A stretch of DNA of 64,000 bases from Parelaphostrongylus tenuis (GCA_019055375.1 JAHQIW010003648.1:1-64000), one strand, 5' to 3'. Shown: positions 1 to 11,560, counted from the stretch's first letter. Program-made: numbers and translations. The notes: a model not told the origin generated them from the letters alone.

Positions 1-836
1 TGACCACGATATCTGACTCGCCTGGACCGTATAGCGAAAAGGCTAAGGGTTCCTTTCACTGCTCGTTAGTTTGATACCATCACTCCGAGCTCATTGAACC
101 TTCCATCTTCGCGGATGTATCTACACGCCAGGCTTCTTTGGAAGGATGACAGCATCGCCCCAAGATAATACCGATGGGTATCGTCCAGCTGGGTTATGAT
201 ACAACCCGGATATGCATCCATTCGCCTTCAACGACTCTCGTTAACCACCCCCTACCCCACTCCCCTCCCCGCGGTCGACCCACCCCCGCGGCTCCTAGCG
301 GCTGATCAACGCCAGATGCCGGCGTTTTTCTTTTTTTCCTTCGGTTCATCCAGATCGAATGGGAACAACTCGTCCATGGGCCATTTTTATGTACGGCTTT
401 TCTAGAATGTTATCATGTTGTGACCCTCTGGGACTACTCCATAACAGTGATCTCTCCATACCACTGTCATGGCGTCATTTCTCTGCCTCTGACCTTCGGC
501 ACAGAGACGCAGAGGTAATTGTACGAGTTCTCCTGTCAATAAACGTCATATTTCCGTGGAATCGCGTAGAAAAGTAGCGTGTTCTGAGGTATTAGTCGAA
601 TTACCGACGGATCTGATGGGAAGTTGTTGCGTATGTTTATTTGTTGTTTTGTTTGTTTGCTGTTGGTCTGTTTAGTTGTTGTCGTTGGTCCTTCAGCCTC
701 TTTTGCTTTTTTTCTAAGTCGTGTTCGAGTCCAAAAGTTTTAATTCACACATGAGTTGCCGCCCCTACTGTCTGTTATGGTCTCATTAAATTTGACAACG
801 ACAAATTGTGTTTATCATTTGATTTTACACCTCTCA
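1..836. other. No gene recognised; low-complexity intergenic DNA
   Basis: Short open frames here lack splice context or family motifs. Bases 610-700 are T/G-rich simple sequence (repeated gttt motifs). I see no supported gene. Confidence 0.4.
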
Positions 837-1124
837 TTTCGAGTGTTTTCTTAGACCACGCTCAACTTTTAATGTGCTTGATGCTCATTTACTAAGCTAT
901 GCATATTATCTTTCATAGGGCAGCTTGTAGATTACGATAAACGTGTTTCGGCCTTGACAACCTCGTCACTCGGACGATGCACTTCGTCTTGAGCCAATTC
1001 AAAGCCGAAACACTTGCATCGGGTTCTAGAAGTTGGCCCATAACATACCACATGCATGGCTCAAAAAAATGATTGTCAGGCATATTGAATTTTGAGCGTG
1101 GTTGTAAGAAAACACTCGAAACGA
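837..1124. repeat. Inverted-repeat element, family A (complete copy)
   Basis: A 288-bp element has terminal inverted repeats of roughly 50 bp. The left end reads ttcgagtgttttcttagacc and the right end is its near reverse complement, ending in aacactcgaaacgaac. The interior carries the family hallmark of a cacgtgtttcg-like block beside a cctcgtcactcgg block. At least eight related whole or partial copies occur in this window (6.8-7.4, 13.1-13.5, 30.7-31.2, 41.3-41.6, 56.8-57.2 and 58.1-58.5 kb). No transposase is encoded, so it is a MITE-like non-autonomous element by inference. Confidence 0.75.
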
Positions 1125-1256
1125 ACGACAAGCTCGTCAAATATTCCACGTGTTGCTCCGGCTGCGGCTTGAGGATTAGATCTTCTTTATAAATGTCGTA
1201 GAATGCTGATCGAGGCGATTCTCCTTGCAATTCTGGAGGTAGCCGGGCTAGGGCGT

Positions 1257-4200
1257 TCATTGATTGATTGTAAGAGAACGTTGGGGCGGGGAGCGAACCA
1301 GCGCCTTGCTCGTCAGCTTTCTTCCTGGTGCGCTTCTTCCCTGATCACTGCGTTACGTCTCCCTTAGTATCTAGTACAGAAAAAGAAAGTAGAACTTGCT
1401 TCGTCTTGCAAGTTTGATGTATTCATTTCCATTAGTCTACTGTTTCCCATTCTTCTCATTGATACCTAGACTTGTCTTATATCAGTGGTTTGAGCGAACT
1501 AGTCGCAGAGGTTGCATGAGCATCCTTCAAACGATGGGCACTGTTCAAATGGGTAGCAAAGCGAGCTTGTAGTGTAGAGTTGTGGAGGAATCAATATGGC
1601 TATATGGGCTCTATTTTATGCTTCACCAGGCTGATCTACACCGTTTGAATTTACTTAGAACTGCTTCTTCTCAACATCTGGTGGAAAAGCCCGCTTTGAA
1701 GGAGTTAGGAAACGCATCAGAGTGCTCGGTGAATCTGAGTTGTCCCATTGGGCGTATGCCATGTCCATTTCTCTGAACGTTGGCCAACTCTCTGAGAACA
1801 AAAGACGTTCGAAAGACTGATCGCGCAACAAAAATTCATAGATGTAAGGAGAAACTCTACTAGTATTCAATTGAATCAGTCGACTTCTAGCGGAGTTACG
1901 GGACTTCTGGCAAGGTTAGGGTACATAGTGACCATCTGTGATGTATACAATTTGGATCCTGAAATTCCCAGGTCTTTCTTCTAACAGTTGGAAACTGCGC
2001 TTATTGATCCACGAATATTTTACCACTCGCAACAATGGTCATCTTAATCATTCTTCACAACCGTGTGGTTTATATACGGAATTCTCGCGTCTCATAGGAA
2101 TGCGACGGCATGATGTCGCCTGCTTGTCACCTCTGGTCCTCAGAAGGATAGTGGTCTCTCTGGAAGTCATATTTACCAGTGTGTCCCATCATAAGTTAGC
2201 TCTTTAGAGGTCATGTCGTCGCGAATTAGTTGACAAATCGTTATAACCCCAATGTATGATGAGCGATTTGGAATCACTTCAGCTCATATATGGCGACGGT
2301 ACACTTCTGGTCTTCGAGCTAATATCTCGTACTTGTACGGTCCGTCTTCACTTGTACGGAACTCTGAAAATGAGCAATAAAAATGTACTGATTAACCTGT
2401 TTTGTTTACTGGAGTCCTGAGTTAGTCTTGCCGGGACTTCCTCAGGTCGTCACAGTATCAGAACAGTGGTCGGCCCTTGTGGATCAGAGAGAGAGAGAGA
2501 GGTCACCTTACGATTAGTGGCCACCAAGATGGTTGTCATTCCTGGATTCAAATTACTCTTCACTGGGTTTCCGAGTGGAACGTCGGGTTCCTTCCTAGCA
2601 CCTCCGAGCCACGATGTGGTGCTGAATCATCTCGGAAGAGCTAGTATCTATCTACTCAAATCAAAGTTTATCAAGCCGCAAGTGTTCACGTCTACAGTTT
2701 TTGGTACATAATCCCAAGTGTGCTTTAGTTTGTCCCTGAATCGTTTATTTCATTCTTTTTTTGTATGCTAGTGGTGGTCCAGCTAACAGAGATGCGCCGG
2801 CCGGCCATTTTCTGTAAGAAGCCTTTTTCCCCATACTTCATAAAACTATTCTCGGATGATTTATTCAAGTTGGCGTAGATCAGAGTGGACAGCCTAGAAG
2901 GTGAGTTTTTTTTAGCTTTTGTATTGGAACTACTTATTTCACATTATAGGGTATCACGTGTGCGACTTCCAGGAGTTCTTAAATGCCGATCGCACCCCTT
3001 GTCCGTCATCCTCACTGGTCTTCTTATTTTGGTGTTGATGGCATCAGAAACTGCTTGTGCTAAAATCTCCATTTTGCTGAGTTTACAAGGACTATACTTT
3101 TTTTCCGTGTGAACTGCCATGTCGAAAAATGACCAATATAGAAAGAAATTTCGGAAGATTCCGTCAGTTTTGGAAAAACTGTCCCTCTGCGCAATGCGGA
3201 CCGTATGGTCAGTGTAGTGTCCATGCAGAATAGGAGACTCTTTCCGATGTCGCACCCTGTATGCCGCTTTTTTCTGGCCCGTCGTTTTTTTCCTTCTTCT
3301 TCTTTCCTCCAGAAGCTGAACGAGGGAGCATTTGTCTGCGAAACCTAGTGACCCCACATACCTCAAGTTCTACGGAAATGCATTCTGATTTCGATGCAGA
3401 TAGATTTGCGCTTCAATAAGACGGTCCTATAAGATGATCTGAAATATGTTGACACTCACGCTACCACGTGGTCTTCAAAAAGTCGTACGATACAGAAGCA
3501 ATGGCTGGTGTGAGTTTCGAATCAACATACCTCAACGTATGGCCAGTCTGTTCATTGTAACAGCAGTGTTCTGTCACGATGAAATTCTGGATTTCTCAAG
3601 TGGGTTTCACATACTTGTTTCACCTAGCTTACAACTACTCATACTCTACCACTTTATTTGACCCGGCTCATAACCCTTTTTTTCTACTGTGTGGGTCCCA
3701 CCACTTCTGGCATTCGAATCCTCTCCTCGCTTACCTAAGGATTTCATCTTCTCGAACGTCTTAGAGTACTTGCTGGTTGAGAACAGTTCTTTTTTTCAAA
3801 TACATTGTTGGTGTTGCGATTTGTCTGTGCTGCTTTACGGCCCATTTTTGGACTCGAGTAGAAGGATCGCGAATTTACTTTTTGTCTAACATCCATTTCC
3901 CAGTCTTGAATCATTGTAAAAAAAAGAGAAAGTGATACTGCATCAGCAACAAAGCATAAGCCGAGAAATGCGCTCTGACAGTTAGACACTTGGATGGTTC
4001 GAGACACCTCTTACTTGAAAAGGAATCGATGCCGAATTGTTCAAATCAACGCCGTCTTCACTAGTTGCGCGAACCCCAGCACATATTTCAAATGGTATAT
4101 TGCTGGCCGTGTATATGATAGTGCTTGGTTCCTGACGTAATCTTGCAAAGGTGTTTTTAAGTCTTCGAGATGTCGTTTTCGAGTAGTGGATTTCGGCAGT

Positions 4201-4292
4201 GGATCCTCGGCCGGGCTTCCTACTTGCTGATTCGGAGATGATGTTAAGCCGAAATCAAAAGCACTAGGAATGAAAATCAACCGACCATTCAC
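1257..4292 (-). pseudogene. Unidentified multi-exon minus-strand gene with an in-frame stop
   Basis: I do not recognise this gene. Supported segments are about 4292-4100 (starts MNGRLIF, polar Ser/Pro-rich), 3366-3016 (basic RRRRKKTTGQKKAAYRVRHR stretch, then KMEILAQAVSDAI, ending at donor CCA|GTGAGG), 2363-2177 (TTTCAG acceptor, GTAAAT donor), 1859-1676 and 1340-1257 (stop TGA). The last three join in phase: CAC TG|T AGA, then CCA GAT|GGA. Exon 2363-2177 is open over 61 codons except for one TGA at 2284-2286 (after RRPEVYRRHI), which looks like a CGA-to-TGA change. Exon 1859-1676 encodes a protein-like SFERLLFSESWPTF stretch. The basic segment resembles a bZIP basic region, but no clear zipper follows. 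Joins upstream of 2363 are unresolved. It is divergent from ubc-9, whose start lies 245 bp away. Confidence 0.45.
3668..3790 (+). repeat. Dispersed repeat, copy 1 (inverted mate at 5.34-5.47 kb)
   Basis: The segment beginning near tactgtgtgggtcccacca and running through ggatttcatcttctcgaacg is matched in reverse complement, imperfectly, by 5340-5470. Both flank the ubc-9 start region. No coding potential was seen. Confidence 0.45.
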
Positions 4293-4536
4293 GCATGATG
4301 TAGAAGCCGAAAGGCGCTATGAGATAATGTATAGCATAACCACATTTATTTGAGAGTATATTTCAATATTAAACGGCCTATTCAAACAATACATAAACCG
4401 TAGTCCGATTCTCATCAAGCTATTGTTGCTAACCGTGAGAAAAGTATGCGTTTAGTCTCGAATTTCGGCTTCATTTCTTTCCGCTCAACGATACCATTTT
4501 CGTACTGGTAATTGAAATAGTTAAGTTGTTTCAGAT
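4293..4536. promoter_or_regulatory. Divergent intergenic region and ubc-9 spliced-leader acceptor
   Basis: This 244-bp spacer separates the divergent start codons of the unidentified minus gene and ubc-9. Its right end reads gttgtttcagatATG, a consensus nematode splice acceptor 2 nt before the ubc-9 start with no upstream coding exon. That is the usual arrangement for spliced-leader trans-splicing. No other regulatory motif can be assigned by eye. Confidence 0.5.
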
Positions 4537-5261
4537 ATGGCGCGTATTGCCGCAGGTCGTTTGGCAGAAGAACGAAAAGCATGGCGTAAAGACCATCCCT
4601 TCGGTTTTATTGCTAAACCAGTAAAAAAAAAAGCTGACGGAACGTTGAATTTATTCGATTGGGAGTGTGCAATTCCCGGAAAGAAAGATACAATCTGGAA
4701 AGGCGGCCTTTATAAGGTATAGTCTTTATTTTCTATTGTTTTCTAACTTCCTGTTCTGTTTAAGTTGTTATTTTGTCTTTTTTTTTGGTTTTGGTTTTGG
4801 TTTTATTGTTCTGTTCTTTTGGAACTTGTAGTAAAGTAGCGTGTAATTTACAGATTAGAAAGTTATTCAAGGATGACTTCCCGTCAACGCCTCCAAAATG
4901 TAAATTTGAACCTCCATTATTTCATTCAAATGTCTATCACATCAGGTTAGTGTGATCTCCAAACTGAGTGTTTTACTGTTCAGTCTGGAAGGTATCCTTA
5001 CATTTTTAGACCTCATACGTTCTAAGACGGATCCAGGTTCAGCACGCTTGTAAGGCGAAATCAAACGTAACCTAATTTGCGAAGGCATTGCTATAGCGAA
5101 CCATTCTTACTGTTGAGGTTCTCATCATCCCGTGACTGTATCTCCACTATCGAGAATTTTTGAGTCTCTTCGAACATGGTTGGCCATTTAGTGGGAATAG
5201 GAAGTTTTTCAAATGCTGTTATATATAGTTTACATACTTTCATTGATTATGATGGAGTGTA

Positions 5262-5300
5262 AGGGCTCGTGTGCGCAGTGGTTAGAGTTCAGTCAATAAC
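5262..5300 (+). repeat. SINE family S head fragment
   Basis: The sequence gtgtgcgcagtggttagag matches the A-box end of the tRNA-derived SINE seen complete at 19.75 kb. The body is missing. It sits in intron 2 of the ubc-9 copy. Confidence 0.4.
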
Positions 5301-5339
5301 GAATACTTAACGAAATGCCCTAGCCTGACTGTACCCGAG

Positions 5340-5470
5340 ATTGCAAGGGGAAATGCTCGACCAGTAATCTGTGAGGTTGTGAAGGGAAAGAAATTCTCAA
5401 ACAAGCGAGAAGACGAATCGAATGATAGAAATATTGGGACCCGCATAGGAAAAGAAATACTGCAATACGG
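5340..5470 (-). repeat. Dispersed repeat, copy 2 (inverted relative to 3.67 kb)
   Basis: The reverse complement aligns with 3668-3790, including the gtgggtccca-like and ggatttc-like blocks. It lies inside intron 2 of the ubc-9 copy. Confidence 0.45.
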
Positions 5471-6810
5471 ATCAATTGAAGTGATAACGTACGCAGGAAG
5501 TAAGCGAATACATAGCTAATAGTTTTCATTGATTACTGATTAAGCTCCTATTGATCATTATCAATTATATGCATAATTTTACCAATGTGCGTTTGGAAAG
5601 AGATCGAACCAAGGTTTAGCACATCCCAACCAATCCGCGATCAAACGGAGGCATAGACTGATTTGTTATGATGAGCTATAGATTATCTTAATACTTATAG
5701 ACTTGATGCTCAATCTTCGAGATGTTTCTGGTCCAAGTTTTCATTCCTCGCCATCATTTAGGAACTGTTCGTTTGTCGCTTTTGGACGAGAATAAGGACT
5801 TCGATAACAATTGAACAATTGCTCATTGGGATACAAGATCTACTCAATAATCCGAATCCGGATGACCCAGCACAAACTGAGGCATATCAGATTTTCTGCC
5901 AAAACAGGTATACTTTCTTTTTGGTATCTTCAATCGATTGAAGGGTACTTTTATATTACTTGGGCGCTTTTTTTTTGGAGAGGCCTGTCTTACTCACCAC
6001 ACCTTTTCCACTAGACTTCCAGTAATCACTTGATGGTAATTTCGGCGATTTCACTAGTGTACCTTTTTTTCTGTGAAGATGTTCTTACTGCAATGTAGCA
6101 GTGGAAACAAATTGAGTTTAACATTCGGCGCTTATCGCGCGAATTTTCATAATTCATTCGAAAGTTCTTCTTTCTTATGGGAATTTCTACGTTTTCCTAT
6201 GAAAACTGTAGAAGATACTTCGTTCTATTGGGTTATGCTTTCATTTTCATTTTGTATTTCAAAATAATCCGCTATTGAGCTTAGGCCTATGCACGAAGAG
6301 CATAGTCATATGAACGCGTATAAAAATTAATGGAGTTTCAGAATCATATGCTTTACTAGTTTTCCATTTTTGGAGAAAAAACGATAAATTAGAAATAAAA
6401 ATCACGCACTCTGAATCGCGCTGCACTATCAATCACTCCATCTCCATAATATTCATTAGGAGTGTGAAACATAATATTCTTTTCGCTCTTATAGAGATCT
6501 GTAAAGGCCTTTTCAAATACTACATTTAATTTCGGTATCATTTAGATTTTAGCTATTGAATGAGTACTCAAATTCTATGGAAGTTCTTATACAAACCGTA
6601 CAATCAAAACGCTCCGGGTGTGGAAATCATTTTCATTTTCGCTGCAACAGCGTTCTAGGAAAGTTTTGAAAAAATTACAGTATCGAGATTGCCAAGAGTT
6701 AAACTATTGAATGATCATTAATATGATCATTAATAGTGTACAGAAAGAAAGAAAAAGTTCATGAGCTCAAAGGGTTGAAGAAAAAAGGTCTCTTCAATAG
6801 AAGAATATTC

Positions 6811-7087
6811 CAATATGCCAACTAATCATTTTTGAGCCACATATGTCGTGGGGTCTTTTAAAATGGGCTGACTTATAGAGCCCGATACACGGGTTTCGAC
6901 CTTGCAGTCTCGTTAGTCGTGTAGTTACACTTTCTCGTCTTTTGCCAATCCTGTATGGGTTCTCCAGTCCCCACACTAAGAGTTTGCGACGAGAACGTTT
7001 TACACTCTATGTCTAGTGAAATTATCAGCGAACACAGAGTGTTTTACACTCGATTGTTTATGTGTGATATATTTGATATATCATATC
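6811..7087. repeat. Family-A inverted-repeat element, partial
   Basis: It carries the atcatttttgagccac block, cgatacacgggtttcgacct, cagtctcg and two acactc blocks typical of family A, but only one recognisable end. It is fused head to tail with the complete copy that follows, within ubc-9 intron 3. Confidence 0.6.
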
Positions 7088-7406
7088 TTTCGTTTCGAGT
7101 GCTTTCTGAAGACCACAGCTCAAATCTCAGATTGCCAAGTTATCATTTTTGAGCCACGCATGTCATGTGGTCTATAAAGTGGGATGACTTGTAGAGACCG
7201 ATACACGTGTTTCGACCTTGCAGTCTCGTTAGTCGGGTAGTTACCCTTTCTCGTCTTTTGGCAATCTCTGACGATACTGCAGGCTTGAAACATGTGTATG
7301 AGGCTCTATAAGTCAGCCCATTTTAACAGACCACATGAGCTGCATGGCTCAAAAATGATTACTTGGCATATTGAAGTTTGAGCTGTGATCTTAATAACGC
7401 ATTCAA
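7088..7406. repeat. Family-A inverted-repeat element, complete copy
   Basis: The left end (ctttcgtttcgagtgctttc) is the imperfect inverse of the right end (aacgcattcaaaacaaaag). The inner arms atcatttttgagccacgcat and its complement lie about 160 bp apart. It sits in ubc-9 intron 3, 250 bp from the last exon. Confidence 0.7.
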
Positions 7407-7739
7407 AACAAAAGAAAAGTATTCATTCAACGTTCTTGACAACGATCCATAAATTGTACGTGGCTAATTTTCGCTTCGTTGAAGATTTTTTGCGAGGCTA
7501 TTATATTTTCAAGCGATAGTTACAAGCTTGTATTGTATCCGGCATGCTTTAGTGAGGTTAATTTCTGCAAGTAATGATTACAAACACAATTTCATGGCGG
7601 ATCAATTTTATAGTAACATAAGTTCTCTGTTTTCACCACAAAATATGCATTTTTAGGGCAGAGTATGAGAAACGTGTCCGACGAGAAGCTGCTAAGTTTG
7701 CAGCAGAAATTGTACAGGAGCAAATGCTGGGATGATGAC

Positions 7740-8990
7740 AATAAACACTCTGTGACCTACTCTATTGTATCATTTTTCACTGTATTATACACTGCATCAG
7801 TGGTGTTTTGTAACATTATGAAGACTTGCTATTTTTTGTTATCTCATTCTCCCCAGATATGAATTCTCAATTTTTTCCTAAATCTATGAACTGGTTATGT
7901 GAGAGGTTCTAACCCTTTTTATATATCTGAGAATAAGTTTTTTCATGTCTTGTGAATATCATGATTTAGAAAAAAATTGTTATTATCCAATCCTAGTTAC
8001 ATTCCGTCTCTTACTTTTTGGAATCAATGTACGCTTTAGAGTCGACTCGTAGATCTCATTCATAGTTTGAATGAATTGCGATGAACCATTCTGTGGTATC
8101 GCATTCGTCCATCTATGATTGATGTTTTTAAATGTTCGATCCCTTCAATTTGTGCTTTTGTAGATCGCTGCTGGAAAAGAATGATCTCAGCCCTTTGAGG
8201 ACGGATCCATCTTCACTGCTATTTTAGACTCGTAGTAGTTGCTCTATCGCTTAAATCCCGGCGATTTCAATACTCCATTTCGTTCATATAAAGGCCTTCT
8301 TAACGCGACGTAATAGGCAAGGGAAGATTACGTTGCCCTCTGACGCACATTTTTTGCCCTGCTAGAGTTTGTGGATGGATCTTTAACAGAGTTCTAGTAC
8401 TAATTCGAGAGTTTGAAGAACGATTATTCCAGAACTGGGTTAGATTTCACAGCGCTCTGTAGGAATTTTTTCGAAGACCAAATTTGGCTTAAAATTCCCA
8501 ACAGAAGATGCGCTCCGAGTGTGGAACGTAAATTCATTTTCACCACTATTTTTTTATAGAAACCAAGAACATTGTTGAAATCACTGCTTTTCAAGCTATC
8601 AGTTGGCTATCAAAAGTCTGATGGAGAAGCTCTGTGTGGTGGCAAATCCGAGGAAGTAAACATGCATTCAAATGGATGGATGTCGTCAGCAATGGGTTGG
8701 TAGCCTCAGATAGTTACTTCACAGTGATAGCAACCTTTTGAAGATATCAGTGAGATAGAGGCTAGGTACTGTTCGTCTGTTTATGATTGGCGTTTACATA
8801 GCAAGTCTTCATCTATGTTATTCGGATCTCAGCACTTCTTGCATTTGATCTTTTTCTCCGTATTCGTTGTCTACGAAGGTCTGTATATTCACAGATCAGT
8901 TCGGCTTCTGCTCTACTGTGGTGAAGACCTAGTCCATCTGAAGTCCGATTTTGGGTAGCTATTTCAAGATGTTTCTGAGTTTTGCGAGCG
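7740..8990. other. Intergenic DNA between ubc-9 and the repeats upstream of psr-1
   Basis: Open frames are short and mutually exclusive. No family motif, splice-paired exon or tRNA was found. The AATAAA at 7740-7745 is the likely 3' end signal of ubc-9. Confidence 0.35.
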
Positions 8991-8993
8991 GTT

Positions 8994-9137
8994 GGCGGCC
9001 ACCCAGACGAGTCTGGTGCTAATCCGCTCTTCCGGAAAGATGGAAGGCTCGAATGCCCTGAAGCTAAATCGGACTGAAGCCTTGTGCCCACCAAATAAAC
9101 CTCTTATCACTACGCTACACACAACTCCTTTGGCAGT
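8994..9137 (-). repeat. SINE family S, diverged copy
   Basis: The plus strand reads ccacccagacgagtctggtg, then a ctcttccggaaagatgga block, then tatcactacgctacacac. These are the reverse complements of the SINE middle (cagactggt...gtggat) and A-box head. It is strongly diverged and lacks the 3' tail. Confidence 0.45.
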
Positions 9138-9696
9138 AGCAGCCGTAGAAGAGGGGTGGTTTGACGTTTTCGTAATGTCCTTGTGATGTGGTTGAGTCTA
9201 CATCAACATTTTACATGCATATCCATTTTGTTGGGACGATGTTCGATCTTGTCATCTCAGATTTGTTCCGAATTGCTCTCCAGCAAACTGATGACAATCT
9301 CTGTCACAACCATAACGAACACCTAGAAGACCTAAAACGTGAACTGATCTTATCTTATCTTACTCGTCTGAGCTCGTCTATGTAATACTCGATATCTAGG
9401 TGCCTTCGCGAGTAGGCGATTAGTTGTGGTCTGGATAGACTTAGTTTATGCCAGAAATTGGGAATTTTTTCCCAAAAGTAAAGTTATGGATATGCATCAA
9501 GGATTTTCAGAAGACATTTTTAATCTCGATTATTGTATGGTGGTGAATTTTGCTCAGAACCTGCGATTGAATCTAAGCCATATGGGACGGCCTGTACCAT
9601 TTTTGATACACAATTCATTAACGGCCGAAACCTGGACACAGCTGTAATACTGCGCTTTTACTAGTCATTCGATAGCTTAAGAAAAGGAGAACTCAG

Positions 9697-10350
9697 TACT
9701 GTGCTTGGTTTTTGAATAGACCTTCTCAGTGCGTAGTCGTAGTATCAGCGGGAAGAATATTGCGTTTCACCTTCGGCGTGCTTTGTTTGCTCGGTCGGGG
9801 GCTGCTCGGTTTTTCACGAGACTTTGATGCTCATTATGTGGCCTGAATTCCAGTGATTCTGGAACAATTTCTCGTTTATAGAAAGGTTTTCGTAAATCGC
9901 TGTAAGAGCGAAAACTTAAGTTTCAACTTTAAGTGGTTTTGTTTGCTCGGTCGAAATCTGTGTTCGGTTTTTAACTAGATTTTCAGTAGACATTAGTAGC
10001 TCAAATCTCAGTGGTTCCGAAACTGAGTTTGGTTTCTAGATAGGTTTTCCGTGAGCGCTATAAGAGCGGAAAGAAGCTTACGGTTTTCTCAGCTGGTTTC
10101 ATTTGCTTGGTTGGAGTCCGTGCTTGGCTCTTCAGTCGGCCTTTAGCACATTTTAGGATAGCCTAAATCTCGATGGTTCTGAAATCGTATTCGGTTTTTA
10201 GAAAAGTTTTCATAGAGCGCTCTAAGAGCTACAGAAAGCTTACGTTTTCTCTCTAGCTGGTTTCTTACGCTCGTCTGGGGTCTGTGCTTGGTTCTTCACT
10301 AGACCTTTAGTACATTTTAGATAGCCTTAATCGCGGTGATTCCGAAACGG
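9697..10350. repeat. Tandem repeat, about 160-bp unit, four and a half copies
   Basis: A unit beginning ttgctcggtc followed by a tgtgctt/cggttttt block recurs at 9787, 9943, 10103 and about 10265, with a partial copy at 9697. Spacing is 156-162 bp. Units share tagaaaggttttc, gctataagagcg and cttacgttttctc blocks but are clearly diverged. It sits just upstream of psr-1. Satellite-like by inference. Confidence 0.7.
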
Positions 10351-10779
10351 AGCTTGATGTTCACATCCATATTATACATGCTCGAAAAAGTTCAACATGC
10401 GCAGAAAACATAAGAAGATTCATTGAAAGTAATAGAGAGTCAAAGTCACACAAATGAACGTAGGCTTCTCTCCTCAAGACGGAGAATAGGAACCCCTGAT
10501 TGAATGATCTTTTTGCTTCTATGGCCCCAAGGGGTTAATCTTATGGAGGACGAGATCTACTCGACTGGACGTCTGGTCGTGTGGTCGTAAATGAAATATA
10601 ATCTAACTATAAATGGAATGAGCGGGCTGAATGGCGTAGTAGTTAGTCTAATAGATCGTTCAAGAGTGGATTATAGAGGTTTTCTAGTTAGCTATGGTGA
10701 AAAGTATGTTTCAGGTACTGTTGAAGATTGATACGACGCGCAATAGACCTGGGTCAATCAATCTGAGTGCGACCTTTCT

Positions 10780-10809
10780 ATTGAATTTTTCAGTCCTATT
10801 TTCTTCAAA
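10780..10809 (+). promoter_or_regulatory. Possible spliced-leader acceptor of psr-1
   Basis: The sequence gaatttttcag ends 17 nt before ATG 10810 with no coding exon upstream. This fits a trans-splice acceptor but is a short motif. Confidence 0.35.
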
Positions 10810-11119
10810 ATGATAGTATCCTATAGTCATCGTAGGTCGCTACGTCGTACTGAGAAAGCGAAAAGAAAGGCTCGTCCAGGTTTGTGTCGGAGATTTCCGC
10901 TTCCTTTCAGCAAAAGATGCTTAAAGTCGGTTTTTAAGAGCTCAACCACTTTGGCTGGGACACACTTGGCCTTGCCGAGAAGTTTACGTTTCCGGAATGT
11001 CGTGAGAACACAATGAGGTATGCGATGGTGTCCTGGTCTTGACTATAAACGACTTACATTCACAGCATTAATCTTTTGAAGCCTTAAACTTGAGGTTGTT
11101 GTGAACAAATTAACTCGAC

Positions 11120-11250
11120 CAGCTGACATTTCGCCAGTTTCGACTTTTTCGGAGTCTGGGAAAAGATGAGGTTGTCCACAACTCACCCAAGTACCTCCAT
11201 CACTTCAACGGCAAAGGTCACCAATGTCTGTGTTTCATTCGTATCAAGAG
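11120..11250 (+). repeat. Dispersed repeat shared with 20.45-20.60 kb
   Basis: The ctgacatttcgccagtttcg block, the gagtctgggaaaagatgagg block and the cacctccatcact-like block recur in the same order at 20452-20600. It lies in intron 1 of the psr-1 copy and abuts a SINE in both places. Confidence 0.5.
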
Positions 11251-11274
11251 CACAACAACTTTTCAGCAAGGACC

Positions 11275-11560
11275 TAAAGCCGTGAAGCTCTCAGCGTTGA
11301 TCAATTCGAGAAATGCGCCATGCATTCACTTCATCAGACTTCGTTTGAGGCGAATGAATGCATATATGGTCTATAGAATGACTCGTGATGGGCTATCGAT
11401 GTATCAAGACAATGCTGCTGCTCTCCCAGGCAATTCTGGTACCATTTCCCGATCCCGGAGACATAAAAAGCTTAGTGAGCTCTGAGCGCGAGGTCGAGCC
11501 ACAGACCATTGTGTGTCGTAGAGCATCTCTAACCACTGCTGCACACGCGCTCATACTATA
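11275..11560 (-). repeat. SINE family S, near full length, diverged
   Basis: It reads in reverse from agcgttgatcaattcg (3' tail) to ctaaccactgctgcacacgc (A-box head), with the cccgatcccggag middle. It is in psr-1 intron 1. Confidence 0.6.

Larger units (their letters stand above)
4537..7735 (+). pseudogene. ubc-9: SUMO-conjugating enzyme E2 (UBC9) copy, catalytic cysteine lost, frame broken
   Basis: Four exons, 4537-4716, 4854-4945, 5762-5907 and 7657-7735, encode an unmistakable UBC9: [13 protein letters not shown] at the start, [39 protein letters not shown] and a C-terminal end at VQEQMLG. UBC9 passes SUMO from the E1 to target lysines through a catalytic cysteine in GTVCLSLL. Here codon 5770-5772 is CGT, giving GTVRLSLL. 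Exon 2 ends one base too long (TATCACATCAG), shifting the frame at the splice. Exon 3 lacks about 8 bases after DENKD (near 5797-5801), removing the WKP segment. The HPN motif reads HSN and one extra lysine codon lies in an A-run of exon 1. All splice sites are intact, so it is not a processed copy. Intron 3 holds family-A elements. AATAAA lies 5 nt after the stop. Confidence 0.9.

Noticed and set aside
913..1260. 115-codon minus frame (MNALARLPPELQ...)
   Set aside because: Its 3' two thirds is the family-A element, and its 5' part is out of frame with the in-phase last exon ending at 1257; at most 3' untranslated sequence.
8813..9094. 93-codon minus frame
   Set aside because: It spans a diverged SINE and has no motif.
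10880..10911. A 31-nt intron in psr-1 exon 1 (CCAG|GTTTGTG to CTTTCAG)
   Set aside because: Removing it gives KARP-AKDA then an immediate TAA, and 31 nt is below usual intron size; it does not rescue the frame.
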